From Halorubrum sp. Hd13 (GTDB lineage Archaea; Halobacteriota; Halobacteria; Halobacteriales; Haloferacaceae): DNA of 60,845 bases. A program made the translations under genes and the position numbers. The notes under the pieces are model-generated. The model saw nothing but the letters and a program-made list of their open reading frames with translations, had not been told where the DNA came from and did not search any database. This document shows, in pieces, positions 37,099 to 45,336 of this stretch (its first letter is position 1; the number at the start of each line of letters is the position of its first letter). The stretch is from contig NZ_NHOY01000092.1 in the NCBI RefSeq assembly GCF_002252755.1, positions 1 to 60,845 on the forward strand, written 5' to 3'.

Positions 37099-37793
37099 GC
37101 GGTGAGGTACCTCCGGATGCGCTCGTCCTCGCTCGTGACGCCGTCGGTGTCGCCCTCCTCGACGACGACGCCGTGGTCGACGAGGTAAAACCGGTCGGCC
37201 AGGTCCATCGCGAGCCGGAAGTTCTGCTCGACGAGTACCATCGTCGTGTCCGCGGAGGCCGCGCGGAGCGCCTCGACGACGTCGCTCACGATCTGCGGCG
37301 CGAGCCCCTCGCTGGGCTCGTCGACGAGCAGCAGGTCGTTGTCGCCGAGCATCCCGCGGGCGATCGCGAGCATCTGCTGTTGGCCGCCGCTGAGGTCGCC
37401 GGCCTCCTTGTCGGCGAACCGCTCAAGGGCCGGGAAGAGGTCGTACGCCTCCCCTATCCGGGCGTCCGGGTCGGCGGCGGCGTGGGCGGCGACGCGGAGG
37501 TTCTCCGCGACGGTCAGGTGCGCGAACACCCGCCGGTCCTCCGGCACCCACCCCATTCCGCCGCCGGCGATCTCGTGGGGCTCGCGGCCGGTGACGTCCT
37601 CGCCTTTGAATCGGACCGTCCCGCGCCGCGGCGGCGTCAGCCCGAGCGCGGTCCGTAGCGTCGTCGTCTTGCCGACCCCGTTGCGACCGACGAGCGCGAC
37701 GATCTCGTCGTCTTCGACGGTCAGGTCGAGCCCCTGCAGGATGTGGCTCTCGCCGTAGTACGTGTGGACGCCCTCGAACTCCAACACGCTCAC
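37095..37793 (-). CDS. livF: ABC transporter ATP-binding protein LivF-type
   Basis: 232-residue ATPase. Walker A GRNGVGKTTT (36-45), Q-loop, ABC signature LSGGQQQ near 138, Walker B LLLVDEPSEG, and a final VLVEQNFRLAMDLADRFYLV, where His-switch and LivF-type C-terminus fit. Its stop overlaps livH and its start overlaps livG by 4 bases. Hydrolyses ATP to drive the LivHM permease. Confidence 0.96.
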   Translation of the reverse strand: MSVLEFEGVHTYYGESHILQGLDLTVEDDEIVALVGRNGVGKTTTLRTALGLTPPRRGTVRFKGEDVTGREPHEIAGGGMGWVPEDRRVFAHLTVAENLRVAAHAAADPDARIGEAYDLFPALERFADKEAGDLSGGQQQMLAIARGMLGDNDLLLVDEPSEGLAPQIVSDVVEALRAASADTTMVLVEQNFRLAMDLADRFYLVDHGVVVEEGDTDGVTSEDERIRRYLTA

Positions 37794-38761
37794 CGGCCGC
37801 CACCTCCGCGGTTCGGCGTTCGCCCAGACGCTCGGCCCCGTTCGGCCGGCGGGGCTCGCCCTGTCGGCCGGTCGACGCGACGACCGCCGTCGGTCGCCGC
37901 CGCGGAGCCGTCGCCGTCGGTCCCGCCGCTCTGCTCCTCGCCTGTGGCGTCGCCCTCGCGGCCGTAGCCGCCGAGATACGCCTCCCTGACGGCCGGGTCG
38001 TTCCGGACCGACTCGGGCGGGCCGTCGGCGATGAGCTCGCCGCGGTGGAGCACCGCGATTCGGTCGGAGATGCCCATCACCACGTCCATGTTGTGTTCGA
38101 TCAGCATCACGGAGTGGTCGGCGGCGACGTCCTCGATCAGCGCGACCACGTCGTCGACCCCCTCGCTGGAGACCCCGGCGGTCGGCTCGTCGAGCAGGAG
38201 CAGGTCCGGGTCGCCGGCGAGCGCGACGCCGACCTCCAGGCTCCGTTTCTCGCCGTGACTGAGGTTCTCCGCGACGGCGTCGGCCGCTCCATCGAGTCCG
38301 ATCCGGTCGAGGATTTGGTGGGCCTCCTCGTAATGCGCGTCGAACGACCGAACGTTGCGCCAGAGCTTCCAGGCGTCGCCGCCCCGCGCCGCCTGCGCCG
38401 CGATCCGGACGTTTTCCAGCACCGTGAGCGTCGGGAAGAGGTTCGTGATCTGGTACGACCGGTGGATCCCGGCCAGCGCCGTCTCGTGAGGCGAGGCGTC
38501 CGTTATGTCGCGGGTGCCGACCCCGCCGTCTCCGCCCTCGCCGGCCTGGCCGCCCTCGCCGGCTCCCGCGCCCGGTGCGAACCGGATCGCGCCGTCGGAC
38601 GGCTCCAACACTCCAGTGAGGAGGTTGAAGAACGTCGTCTTCCCGGCGCCGTTCGGGCCGATGAGCGAGCAGAGCTCGCCGGACTCCAGCGCGAAGTCGA
38701 CCCCGTCGACCGCCGTGATCCCGCCGAACCGCTTCGTCAGCCCGTCGGTTTCGAGCAGCAT
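37790..38761 (-). CDS. livG: ABC transporter ATP-binding protein LivG-type
   Basis: 323-residue ATPase. Walker A GPNGAGKTTFF (35-45), then a Gly/Glu-rich insert after RFAPGAGAGEGG, the Tyr-Gln LivG motif IHRSYQITNLFPTLT, ABC signature LSHGEKRSLEVG, and Walker B DLLLLDEPTAGVS. The last 60 residues are an Arg/Gly/Asp-rich low-complexity tail (ATGEEQSGGTDGDGS... GRTPNRGGGGR) not found in typical LivG, which is about 255 residues. Start overlaps the binding-protein stop (TGATG). Confidence 0.95.
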   Translation of the reverse strand: MLLETDGLTKRFGGITAVDGVDFALESGELCSLIGPNGAGKTTFFNLLTGVLEPSDGAIRFAPGAGAGEGGQAGEGGDGGVGTRDITDASPHETALAGIHRSYQITNLFPTLTVLENVRIAAQAARGGDAWKLWRNVRSFDAHYEEAHQILDRIGLDGAADAVAENLSHGEKRSLEVGVALAGDPDLLLLDEPTAGVSSEGVDDVVALIEDVAADHSVMLIEHNMDVVMGISDRIAVLHRGELIADGPPESVRNDPAVREAYLGGYGREGDATGEEQSGGTDGDGSAAATDGGRRVDRPTGRAPPAERGRASGRTPNRGGGGR

Positions 38762-40215
38762 CACAGCGAGCAGCTGGCGTCCTCCTCGGGGACCATGACG
38801 TCCTCGGCGTCGAGCCGTTCGAGCGGCTCGCCGGGCATGATGGGCGCGTCCCACGTCTCGGCGAACTCGTCGCTCGTGGGGACCGGCCAGGCGACGGTCA
38901 TCTGGGAGGCGCCTTGGTTGTTGTGGCCCTGGAAGGTGTAGCCGTCGGCGCCCTTCGGCGTGTCGGCGACGGTCATCCCGCGCAGCGCCTCCGCGACGTC
39001 GGCGCCGTCCGTCGACCCGGACTCCGTGACGGCCTGCGAGAGGGCGGAGGCGGCGGTGAACGTCCCCGAGCTGAACAGGTCGGGGACGATGTCGTACGCG
39101 TCGATGTGCATCTGTCGGAACTCCTCGTTGATCGGGTTCTCGTACTGGTTCCAGTGGTACCGGCTGGTGAACGGACCGAGCCCGGCGTCCTTGATGTCCT
39201 GCTCGGTGAAGCCCTCGCCGAGCGCCGACTCGATCGTGCCGCCGATGAGCTGGGTCGTCAGCAGCGCCGCGAACCCGCCGAACACCTGCACGTCGAACGA
39301 GATCGCCGAGGTGAGGAACTGCGGCAGCGTCGACGCCGTGAACCCGCCGACGACGCCGGACGCGCCGTTCGAGACGGCCTCCTCGAAGAGCCCGTCGAAC
39401 TCGGAGTAGCCGACCTCGACGAACCGCGGCTCCAGCACCTCGACGCCCTGACTCTCGAGGACCGCGGTGTAGTTCTCCGCGACGCTCTGTCCGAAGGCGT
39501 TGTCGGACGCGAACACCGCGACCGTGTCGATGTCGAAGTTCTCGGCGACGTACGTGCCGCCCGCACGCGCGTCCATCGCGGTGTGCTCGCTCGCGCGGAA
39601 CGCCAGCGGGTGACAGAACTCCTCGTTCACCGTGATGCCCGCGTCGGCCGCGGGACCGATGAGGTACGGGACCTCGGACTCGTCGACGACGGTGTCGATC
39701 AGGCGCCGCGCGCTGTCCGAGGACGTGCCCCCGAAGAGGACGTCGACGTCCTCGTCGAGCACGAGGTTCGTCGCGACGTTCTGTGCGGTGTCGGGGCTGA
39801 ACTGGGTGTCCTCGACGATGATCTCGTAGGTCGGGCCGTCGTCCGTCTCCAGCGTGTAGGTGCCCGGCGTGAGCTCCTCGATCGGATCGACGTCGTGTTT
39901 GTACGCCAGCCCGGAGTAGAACCCCATGAGGCTGATCTGGCCGTAGTACTGGAGGTCACCGGAGGTCGGCTGCAGCGCCCCGATCCGGAGCGTCTCCCCG
40001 GAGAGGTCTCCGCCGTCGCCTCCGTCCTCTCCGTCGCCGGATCCCCCGTCTTCGCCGTCGCCGGAGCCGCCGTCGCCGCCGTCGCCGCTCCCGCCGTCGC
40101 TCCCGTCGCCGCCGTTTCCGGAGCAGCCGGCGAGTCCTGCGAGTCCGACTCCGCCGACCGCGGCGCCAGTTCGTCGAAGATACGACCGTCGCGTGGTTAC
40201 GTCTCGCATACGCAT
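38761..40215 (-). CDS. Lipoprotein substrate-binding protein of the Liv-type ABC transporter
   Basis: Binding protein of the importer, 484 residues. Twin-Arg-like N-terminus (TTRRSYLRRTG) and lipobox LAGC (about 31-34) predict a Tat-exported, lipid-anchored protein, typical for haloarchaea. A Gly/Asp linker (GGDGSDGGSGDGGDGGSG) joins the anchor to a leucine-binding-protein-like domain (about 80-475) with LRIGALQPTSGDLQYYGQIS and FTASTLPQF. Start at 40215 follows a TATA-like segment by about 30 bases; the ATG at 40209 is also possible. First gene of the operon SBP-livG-livF-livH-livM-KAS III. The ligand cannot be named; Liv-type proteins bind amino acids, amides, urea or aromatic acids. Confidence 0.93.
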   Translation of the reverse strand: MRMRDVTTRRSYLRRTGAAVGGVGLAGLAGCSGNGGDGSDGGSGDGGDGGSGDGEDGGSGDGEDGGDGGDLSGETLRIGALQPTSGDLQYYGQISLMGFYSGLAYKHDVDPIEELTPGTYTLETDDGPTYEIIVEDTQFSPDTAQNVATNLVLDEDVDVLFGGTSSDSARRLIDTVVDESEVPYLIGPAADAGITVNEEFCHPLAFRASEHTAMDARAGGTYVAENFDIDTVAVFASDNAFGQSVAENYTAVLESQGVEVLEPRFVEVGYSEFDGLFEEAVSNGASGVVGGFTASTLPQFLTSAISFDVQVFGGFAALLTTQLIGGTIESALGEGFTEQDIKDAGLGPFTSRYHWNQYENPINEEFRQMHIDAYDIVPDLFSSGTFTAASALSQAVTESGSTDGADVAEALRGMTVADTPKGADGYTFQGHNNQGASQMTVAWPVPTSDEFAETWDAPIMPGEPLERLDAEDVMVPEEDASCSL

Positions 40216-40361
40216 ACCGATGAGACACACCGGCAAAAGGGGCCGAGTTAAGATGTTAACAAGCGACGCGAAACCGCGAGGGATCAGGCGAAAACGCTCG
40301 CTCACGCGGAGAATCAAGGGGCCGGGCGAGTCACGGACTCAGTCGACCGCAGTCGCCCGGC

Positions 40362-41063
40362 TCAGTTCATCCGGTCGAGCGCCTGCACGACGCTACGGAG
40401 CAGTTTCTTCTCGCCGCGGCGCATGTTCTTCGAGACCGCCGCCGTCGACACGTCGAACTCGTCGGCGAGCGTCGAGAGGGTCGCCTCTCGCGGCGACTCG
40501 AAGTAGCCGGCGTCCGCCGCCGTCTCGATGGTCTCGCGCTCGACGTCGGTGAGGTCGCGGCAGGCCTCCAACATCGTGGAGGCCGCGTTCGCGTTGCGCA
40601 TGGTGTCGAACAGCGACTCCATCGACAGCTCCGAGCGGTCCTCGACCACGAACTCGTTGCCCTTCTCCAAGTCGTGTAGCGCCGCCTCCGTGGTCTCGTC
40701 GTCGTCGAAGCCGACCTGCCACTGCTCGGAGCCGTCGGCGATCCGGAACGGGCCCGTGATGTAGCCGCCGTGGTCGGTGATCGTCGACATCGCGTTCGTC
40801 TCCTCGATGACCGTCCGGATGATCGCGGTGTCGTCCCGCTTCGAGAACAGGCGGTACTCGGCCATGTTCTCGTGGTCGCGGAGCCTCTGCAGGCCCTCGC
40901 TCAGCTCGTAGCGGTCGGACGACTCGACGAGCAGTCGGGTCTCCAGCTGTTCGGCCGCCGTGTCGAGCTGCCAATGCATCGCGGAGAACCCGACGTCGTG
41001 GTCCGCGGAGGTGTCGATGAACGGGCAGTCGAACTGCTCCATATCCATCGTGACGTCGATCAT
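40362..41063 (-). CDS. Bat-type HTH regulator
   Basis: 233 residues. N-terminal alpha/beta region of unknown fold (about 1-150) and a C-terminal HTH_10 domain (about 168-230) with LTDVERETIETAADAGYFES, STLADEFDVSTAAVSKNMRR, typical of haloarchaeal Bat-like regulators. TATA box GTTATATATG (about 41081-41092) is about 25 bases upstream of the ATG at 41063, indicating a leaderless message. Located just upstream of the liv operon and downstream of the acyl-CoA ligase gene, same strand, so it is a good candidate to control them (inference). Confidence 0.93.
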   Translation of the reverse strand: MIDVTMDMEQFDCPFIDTSADHDVGFSAMHWQLDTAAEQLETRLLVESSDRYELSEGLQRLRDHENMAEYRLFSKRDDTAIIRTVIEETNAMSTITDHGGYITGPFRIADGSEQWQVGFDDDETTEAALHDLEKGNEFVVEDRSELSMESLFDTMRNANAASTMLEACRDLTDVERETIETAADAGYFESPREATLSTLADEFDVSTAAVSKNMRRGEKKLLRSVVQALDRMN

Positions 41064-41196
41064 GGCCTCCCCTTATCTCCCACATATATAACGGTTGTTC
41101 CTGTGGGACGCCCGCCACGTCGTGAGACGGCCGAAAACGGCGGGATAGCGCCCGACAGCTCGTTCCCGGCACGCTCGGCTCGGTCGCGTCGGACCG

Positions 41197-42783
41197 TCAC
41201 TCCCCGAACCGCTCCTCGATCGCCGCCCGGTCGATCTTCGACGGGCCCGACGTCGGCATCTCCTCGACGAACGCGAGCCCCTTCGGCACCGCGTACCGGG
41301 CGACGCGGGAGGCGAGGTGCGAGCGCAGGTCGTCGAGCGTCAGCGACTCGTCGCCCACGACCACCGCCTTCCCGACGGTCCCCCACTCCTCGCTCGGAAT
41401 CCCGATCACGACGGCCTCCTCGATCTCGGGGTGATCCGTGAGCGCGTCCTCGACTCGCGGCGGGTAGACGTTCTCCCCGCCGGAGACGAACATGTTCTTC
41501 TTGCGACCCTCGATGTGGTAGTAGCCGTCCGCGTCGACGCGGGCCAGATCGCCCGTCGAGACCCAGTCGCCGAACGTCTCGGCCGTCTCCTCGTCGTCGT
41601 TCCAGTAGCGGTCCGCCGCCGCGGGGCCGGCCAATTCAAGCTCGCCGACGGTCCCGTCCGGGACCGGGCCGTCCTCGTCGACCACGCGCGCGTCGACCGC
41701 GAGCGCGGGCACGCCGACGCTGGCGGTCTTCTCCGGCGGGAAGCCGTCGGGCATCGCGAAGTTGTTCGGGCCGCACTCCGTGAGCCCGTACCCCTGCGAT
41801 ATTTCCACGCCGCGGTCGCGCCACGCGTCGATGACGCTCTCGCGGCACGGCCCGCCCCCGCTCTTGACGAACCGCAGGGAGGAGAGATCGGTGTCGGCCC
41901 ACTCGTCGTGGCGCGCCATCATCCGGAGCACCGCGGGGACCGCGACGAGCGTCGTCGCGCGTTCGCGCTCGACGTCGGCGAGGACGCGGCCGGGATCGAC
42001 CTCGGGGCTCAACAGGATCCGCGCCCCCATCTGGAGGAAGGGGACGGTGAGCACGTTCCACCCGCCGGTGTGGAACATCGGGAACACCATCGGCGTCACG
42101 TCGTCCTCGCGGAGCCCCCACGCCGTGATCGTGTTGAACGCGTTCCAGCGGATCGCGCCGTGGCTGATCACCGTCTCCTTCGGCGTGCCCGTCGAACCGC
42201 CGGTGTGGAGGAAGAGGTGCGGGTCGGCGAGCGAGACGGCGGCGGTCTCGACCGGCGAACCGTCGTCGGGGAGGTCAGCCCCGAGCGTGCGCCACGCGTT
42301 GTCCGCGTCGGTCGCGATCGCGCGCACCGGGGGCTCGACGTCGGCGCGCTCCAAGGCGTCGACCACGTCGCCCTCGAACGGCGTCTCGGCCGCGAGGAGC
42401 GCGGGGTCGACGTCGCCGAGGACCGCCGCGAGCTCGCGCTCCGCGAGCCGGTGGGAGAGTGGGGCCAACACCGCCCCGACCTTCGCCGTCGCGAAGAACA
42501 GGTCGAGCAGCTCCACGCGATTCCGCGAGACGACGGCCACGCGGTCGCCCTTCCCGACGCCGACCTCGCGGAGGAACCGCGCGGTGCGGTTGGCGCGCTC
42601 GTCGAGGTCGGCGTACGTGTACTCCTCGCCCGCGGCCGTGTCCGTGACGGCGACGCGGTCGGGCGAGAGTCGCGCTCGGCGCGCCGACAGCGACCCCACC
42701 CACTCGTACGCCCGGTCGCCGTGCGGGTGCGGCCGGGGGTCGTCGGCTCCCTCCCCGCCACTCCGCGGATCGTTCCCGGCCAT
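41197..42783 (-). CDS. AMP-dependent acyl-CoA synthetase/ligase
   Basis: Activates a carboxylic acid to its CoA thioester via an acyl-AMP. 528 residues of the ANL superfamily. P-loop HTGGSTGTPKETV near 190, VFPMFHTGGWN, A5-type YGLTECGPNN near 340, A8 DWVSTGDLARVDADGYYHI and the terminal A10 Lys in GPSKIDRAAI. Similar to medium/long-chain or benzoate-type ligases; substrate unknown. The alpha/beta hydrolase gene lies immediately upstream, with one base between its stop and this ATG (TGAGATG), so the two form an operon. Confidence 0.93.
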   Translation of the reverse strand: MAGNDPRSGGEGADDPRPHPHGDRAYEWVGSLSARRARLSPDRVAVTDTAAGEEYTYADLDERANRTARFLREVGVGKGDRVAVVSRNRVELLDLFFATAKVGAVLAPLSHRLAERELAAVLGDVDPALLAAETPFEGDVVDALERADVEPPVRAIATDADNAWRTLGADLPDDGSPVETAAVSLADPHLFLHTGGSTGTPKETVISHGAIRWNAFNTITAWGLREDDVTPMVFPMFHTGGWNVLTVPFLQMGARILLSPEVDPGRVLADVERERATTLVAVPAVLRMMARHDEWADTDLSSLRFVKSGGGPCRESVIDAWRDRGVEISQGYGLTECGPNNFAMPDGFPPEKTASVGVPALAVDARVVDEDGPVPDGTVGELELAGPAAADRYWNDDEETAETFGDWVSTGDLARVDADGYYHIEGRKKNMFVSGGENVYPPRVEDALTDHPEIEEAVVIGIPSEEWGTVGKAVVVGDESLTLDDLRSHLASRVARYAVPKGLAFVEEMPTSGPSKIDRAAIEERFGE

Positions 42784-42784
42784 C

Positions 42785-43591
42785 TCAGGCGACCCCGTCG
42801 AGGAACGACCGGATCCTGTCGTCGACGGCGTCCCGCTCCTCGATGAAGAAAAGGTGGGGCCCGCCCTCGATCCGTTCGACCGTCGCGTGCCGGATGAGTT
42901 CGGCCAGACGGTCCGCGTTCTCGACCGGGAGCACCCGGTCGGCGGTGCCGTGGACCACCAGCGTCGGGACCGACAGCTCGCCGAGCCGGTCGGACGCGTC
43001 GAACGCGGCGACCGCGGCGGCCTGCGCCTCCCGGCCCGCGGGCGTCGCGTCGCCCGACAGCCGCCAGTCGACGATCCGATCGACGAGCTCCGGCTCGCGC
43101 TCGTAGAACCCGTCGCTCACCGCGGGCTCCATCAGGTACCGGATCCGCTCCCGCGGGTCCGCGTCCTCGGGCGCGGAGAAGATGTGATCTTGAACCTCGG
43201 GCGGCGTCTCGGCCGCGCCCTCGCCGCCTGGCGAGGTGCAAAGCAGGGTCAGCGAGGCGACCCGCTCGTCGGTCAGCGCGAGCTCCTGCGCGATCATGCC
43301 GCCCATCGAGGCGCCGCAGACGTGCACCCGGTCGACGCCGCGGTCGTCGAGCACGGCCCGCGCGTCGGCCGCCATCTCGGCGATCGCGTACGGCCCCTCC
43401 GGGACGTCGGAGTCGCCGGTCCCGCGGTTGTCGGGACGGAGCACCTCGTACCCGTCCGCGAGGTCCTCGGTCAGCCACCGCCACATCCAGCGACCGTACC
43501 CCAGCCCCTCTAAGAGGAGGACCGTCGCGCCGTCGCTTTTCCCGTCGACGGCGTAATTTATCGCGACGCCGTCGCGTGTCGCTCTCGGCAT
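42785..43591 (-). CDS. Alpha/beta hydrolase
   Basis: 268-residue hydrolase. Nucleophile elbow CGASMGGM (Ser near residue 100), acid Asp in VHGTADRVLPVENA, and His in GGPHLFFIEE; oxyanion motif LEGLGYGRWMW. The sequence resembles enol-lactone or haloperoxidase-like hydrolases (RPDNRGTGDSD). Co-transcribed with the acyl-CoA ligase downstream, which suggests that it opens an ester or lactone and the acid is then activated with CoA (inference). The ATG at 43591 is chosen; upstream frame lies across the tRNA region and is not protein-like. Confidence 0.92.
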   Translation of the reverse strand: MPRATRDGVAINYAVDGKSDGATVLLLEGLGYGRWMWRWLTEDLADGYEVLRPDNRGTGDSDVPEGPYAIAEMAADARAVLDDRGVDRVHVCGASMGGMIAQELALTDERVASLTLLCTSPGGEGAAETPPEVQDHIFSAPEDADPRERIRYLMEPAVSDGFYEREPELVDRIVDWRLSGDATPAGREAQAAAVAAFDASDRLGELSVPTLVVHGTADRVLPVENADRLAELIRHATVERIEGGPHLFFIEERDAVDDRIRSFLDGVA

Positions 43592-43785
43592 ACCAGTACA
43601 GACGGGGTCGCGCCGCATCAACCCGCACGTTAACGTTTCAACCACCCCACCGGTGTCAAGCGGACTCAACGCGCCGACCGCTCTCGACGGCGGGGCGGAA
43701 TCCGGGGACGAAGCCCCTGTCGAGGCGTCCCACGGTGACGGGAGTTGAGAAGAGTTAAATCGGATGCGGCACAAGCGGAAATCGC

Positions 43786-43896
43786 GCTCGGTTGGTGTAG
43801 TCCGGCCAATCATGTTGGCCTTTCGACGGATGCGGCGCATCGGTGCGCCGGTTCGGAAGTCAGCCGACGACCAGGGTTCAAATCCCTGACCGAGCA
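43786..43896 (+). tRNA. tRNA-Glu (anticodon TTC) with intron
   Basis: Acceptor GCTCGGT/ACCGAGC plus discriminator A, D-arm GTGTAGTCCGGCCAATCAT, T-arm CAGGG-TTCAAAT-CCCTG. The anticodon arm TTGGC/GCCGA is interrupted by a 36-base intron (43826-43861). After splicing the loop reads C-T-TTC-G-A, giving anticodon TTC. TATA-like AGTTAAATC lies about 25 bases upstream. CCA is not encoded. Confidence 0.92.
43826..43861 (+). other. tRNA-Glu intron
   Basis: 36-base intron after position 37, in the canonical archaeal place. Precursor pairing gives a bulge-helix-bulge: CTTT (32-35) with GAAG at the intron's 3' end, 3-base bulges CGA and TCA, and flanking helices CGGA/TTCG and TTGGC/GCCGA. Cleavage after the second bulge base gives the intron bounds used here. 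Confidence 0.85.
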
Positions 43897-43989
43897 CTTC
43901 TCGCGAAACCGCTCCGGCAGCGACGGGTCCGTTCGGCCACCGCCGCTCCGAAGGGGAAGAATCACCACGCTCGCCGACGAGTCCCCGAT

Positions 43990-45165
43990 ATGAGCGACGA
44001 CCCCGAAGGCGACGACCCGCGCTTCGAGACCCGCGCGATCCACGCGGGACAGGAGCCCGACCCCGAGACCGGCGCGCTGATGACGCCGATCCACGCGAAC
44101 TCCACGTACGAGCAGGACGGACCGGGCGACCACCGCGGCTACGAGTACAGCCGGACCGGGAACCCGACGCGGACCGACTTGGAGGCGAACCTCGCGTCGC
44201 TGGAGTCGGGGAGCCACGCGCGCTGCTTCTCCTCGGGCATGGGCGCGATCAACACCGTCCTGAACCTGCTGTCGGCGGGCGACCACGTCGTCGCCGGCGA
44301 CGACGTGTACGGCGGCACCCACCGCATCCTCACGCAGGTGTACGACGAGTACGACGTCGACACCACCTTCGTCGACACCACCGACCACGACGCCGTGCGG
44401 GACGCGGTACGGGAGGAGACGGAGCTGGTTTGGGTCGAGACGCCGACGAACCCCCTGATGAACGTCAACGACATCGGCGCGCTCGCGGACATCGCCCACG
44501 CCAACGACGCGCTCTGTGCGGTCGACAACACGTTCGCGACCCCGTACCTCCAGCGTCCGCTCGAACACGGCGCCGACGTCGTCTGCCAGTCGCTGACGAA
44601 GTACCTCGGCGGCCACTCCGACACGATCGGCGGCGCGCTCATCGTCGACGACGAGGGACTCGACGAGCGACTCGGCTTCTACCAGAACTCGGTGGGCGCG
44701 ACCCCCGGCCCGTTCGACTGCTTCCTCGTGCTCCGCGGGACGAAGACGCTCCCGGTGCGGATGGACCGCCACTGCGAGAACGCCGCGGCGCTCGCGGAGT
44801 GGCTCGAGTCCCACGACGACGTGAGCCGCGTCTACTACCCCGGCCTGGAGAGCCACCCGGACCACGAGCTCGCCGCAGAGCAGATGGACGCGTTCGGCGG
44901 CATGCTCTCCTTCGAGTTCGACGGGAGCCTCGATCAGGCGTCGACCGTCGTGAGCGAGACCGAGGTGTTCACCCTCGCGGAGTCGCTCGGCGGGGTCGAG
45001 AGCCTCATCGAGCAGCCGGCCGCGATGACCCACGCCGCGATCCCGCGCGAGGAGCGTCTCGCGGCGGGGCTCACGGACGGACTCATCCGCGTCTCCGTCG
45101 GCCTCGAACACGTCGACGACATGAAGGCGGACCTGCAGGCCGCGTTCGACGCGGCCCTAGAGTAA
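43990..45165 (+). CDS. metB: Cystathionine gamma-synthase/lyase-type PLP enzyme
   Basis: Cys/Met-metabolism PLP enzyme, 391 residues. N-terminus FETRAIHAGQEPDPETGA, then the substrate-phosphate-type arm YSRTGNPTRTDLE; the PLP Lys204 in QSLTKYLGGHSD and Asp179 in VDNTFATP. It forms cystathionine from an activated homoserine and cysteine, or cleaves it; synthase and lyase roles cannot be separated by sequence alone. Start ATG at 43990 is 94 bases after tRNA-Glu; the open frame upstream covers the tRNA. Confidence 0.9.
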   Translation: MSDDPEGDDPRFETRAIHAGQEPDPETGALMTPIHANSTYEQDGPGDHRGYEYSRTGNPTRTDLEANLASLESGSHARCFSSGMGAINTVLNLLSAGDHVVAGDDVYGGTHRILTQVYDEYDVDTTFVDTTDHDAVRDAVREETELVWVETPTNPLMNVNDIGALADIAHANDALCAVDNTFATPYLQRPLEHGADVVCQSLTKYLGGHSDTIGGALIVDDEGLDERLGFYQNSVGATPGPFDCFLVLRGTKTLPVRMDRHCENAAALAEWLESHDDVSRVYYPGLESHPDHELAAEQMDAFGGMLSFEFDGSLDQASTVVSETEVFTLAESLGGVESLIEQPAAMTHAAIPREERLAAGLTDGLIRVSVGLEHVDDMKADLQAAFDAALE

Positions 45166-45180
45166 CCGAACTCCGCCGCG

Positions 45181-45260
45181 GCCGCGCCCCACAACGGCCG
45201 CGCCCCACAACGGCCTCGCCCCGCACCGGCCACCTTCCGGACCGGCCACCTTCCGGACCG
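45181..45260. repeat. 16-base tandem repeat, five units
   Basis: Two copies of GCCGCGCCCCACAACG, one GCCTCGCCCCGCACCG and two of GCCACCTTCCGGACCG, beginning about 16 bases after the metB stop codon. The CTTCCGGACCG core also occurs in the 57848 repeat. Confidence 0.9.
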
Positions 45261-45336
45261 GCCGCCGCGCGCCCCGAATCCGGCACCCTTCGCCGCACGG
45301 GCACCCTTTATAACGGTCGCGCCGAGTGGCGTCGCC

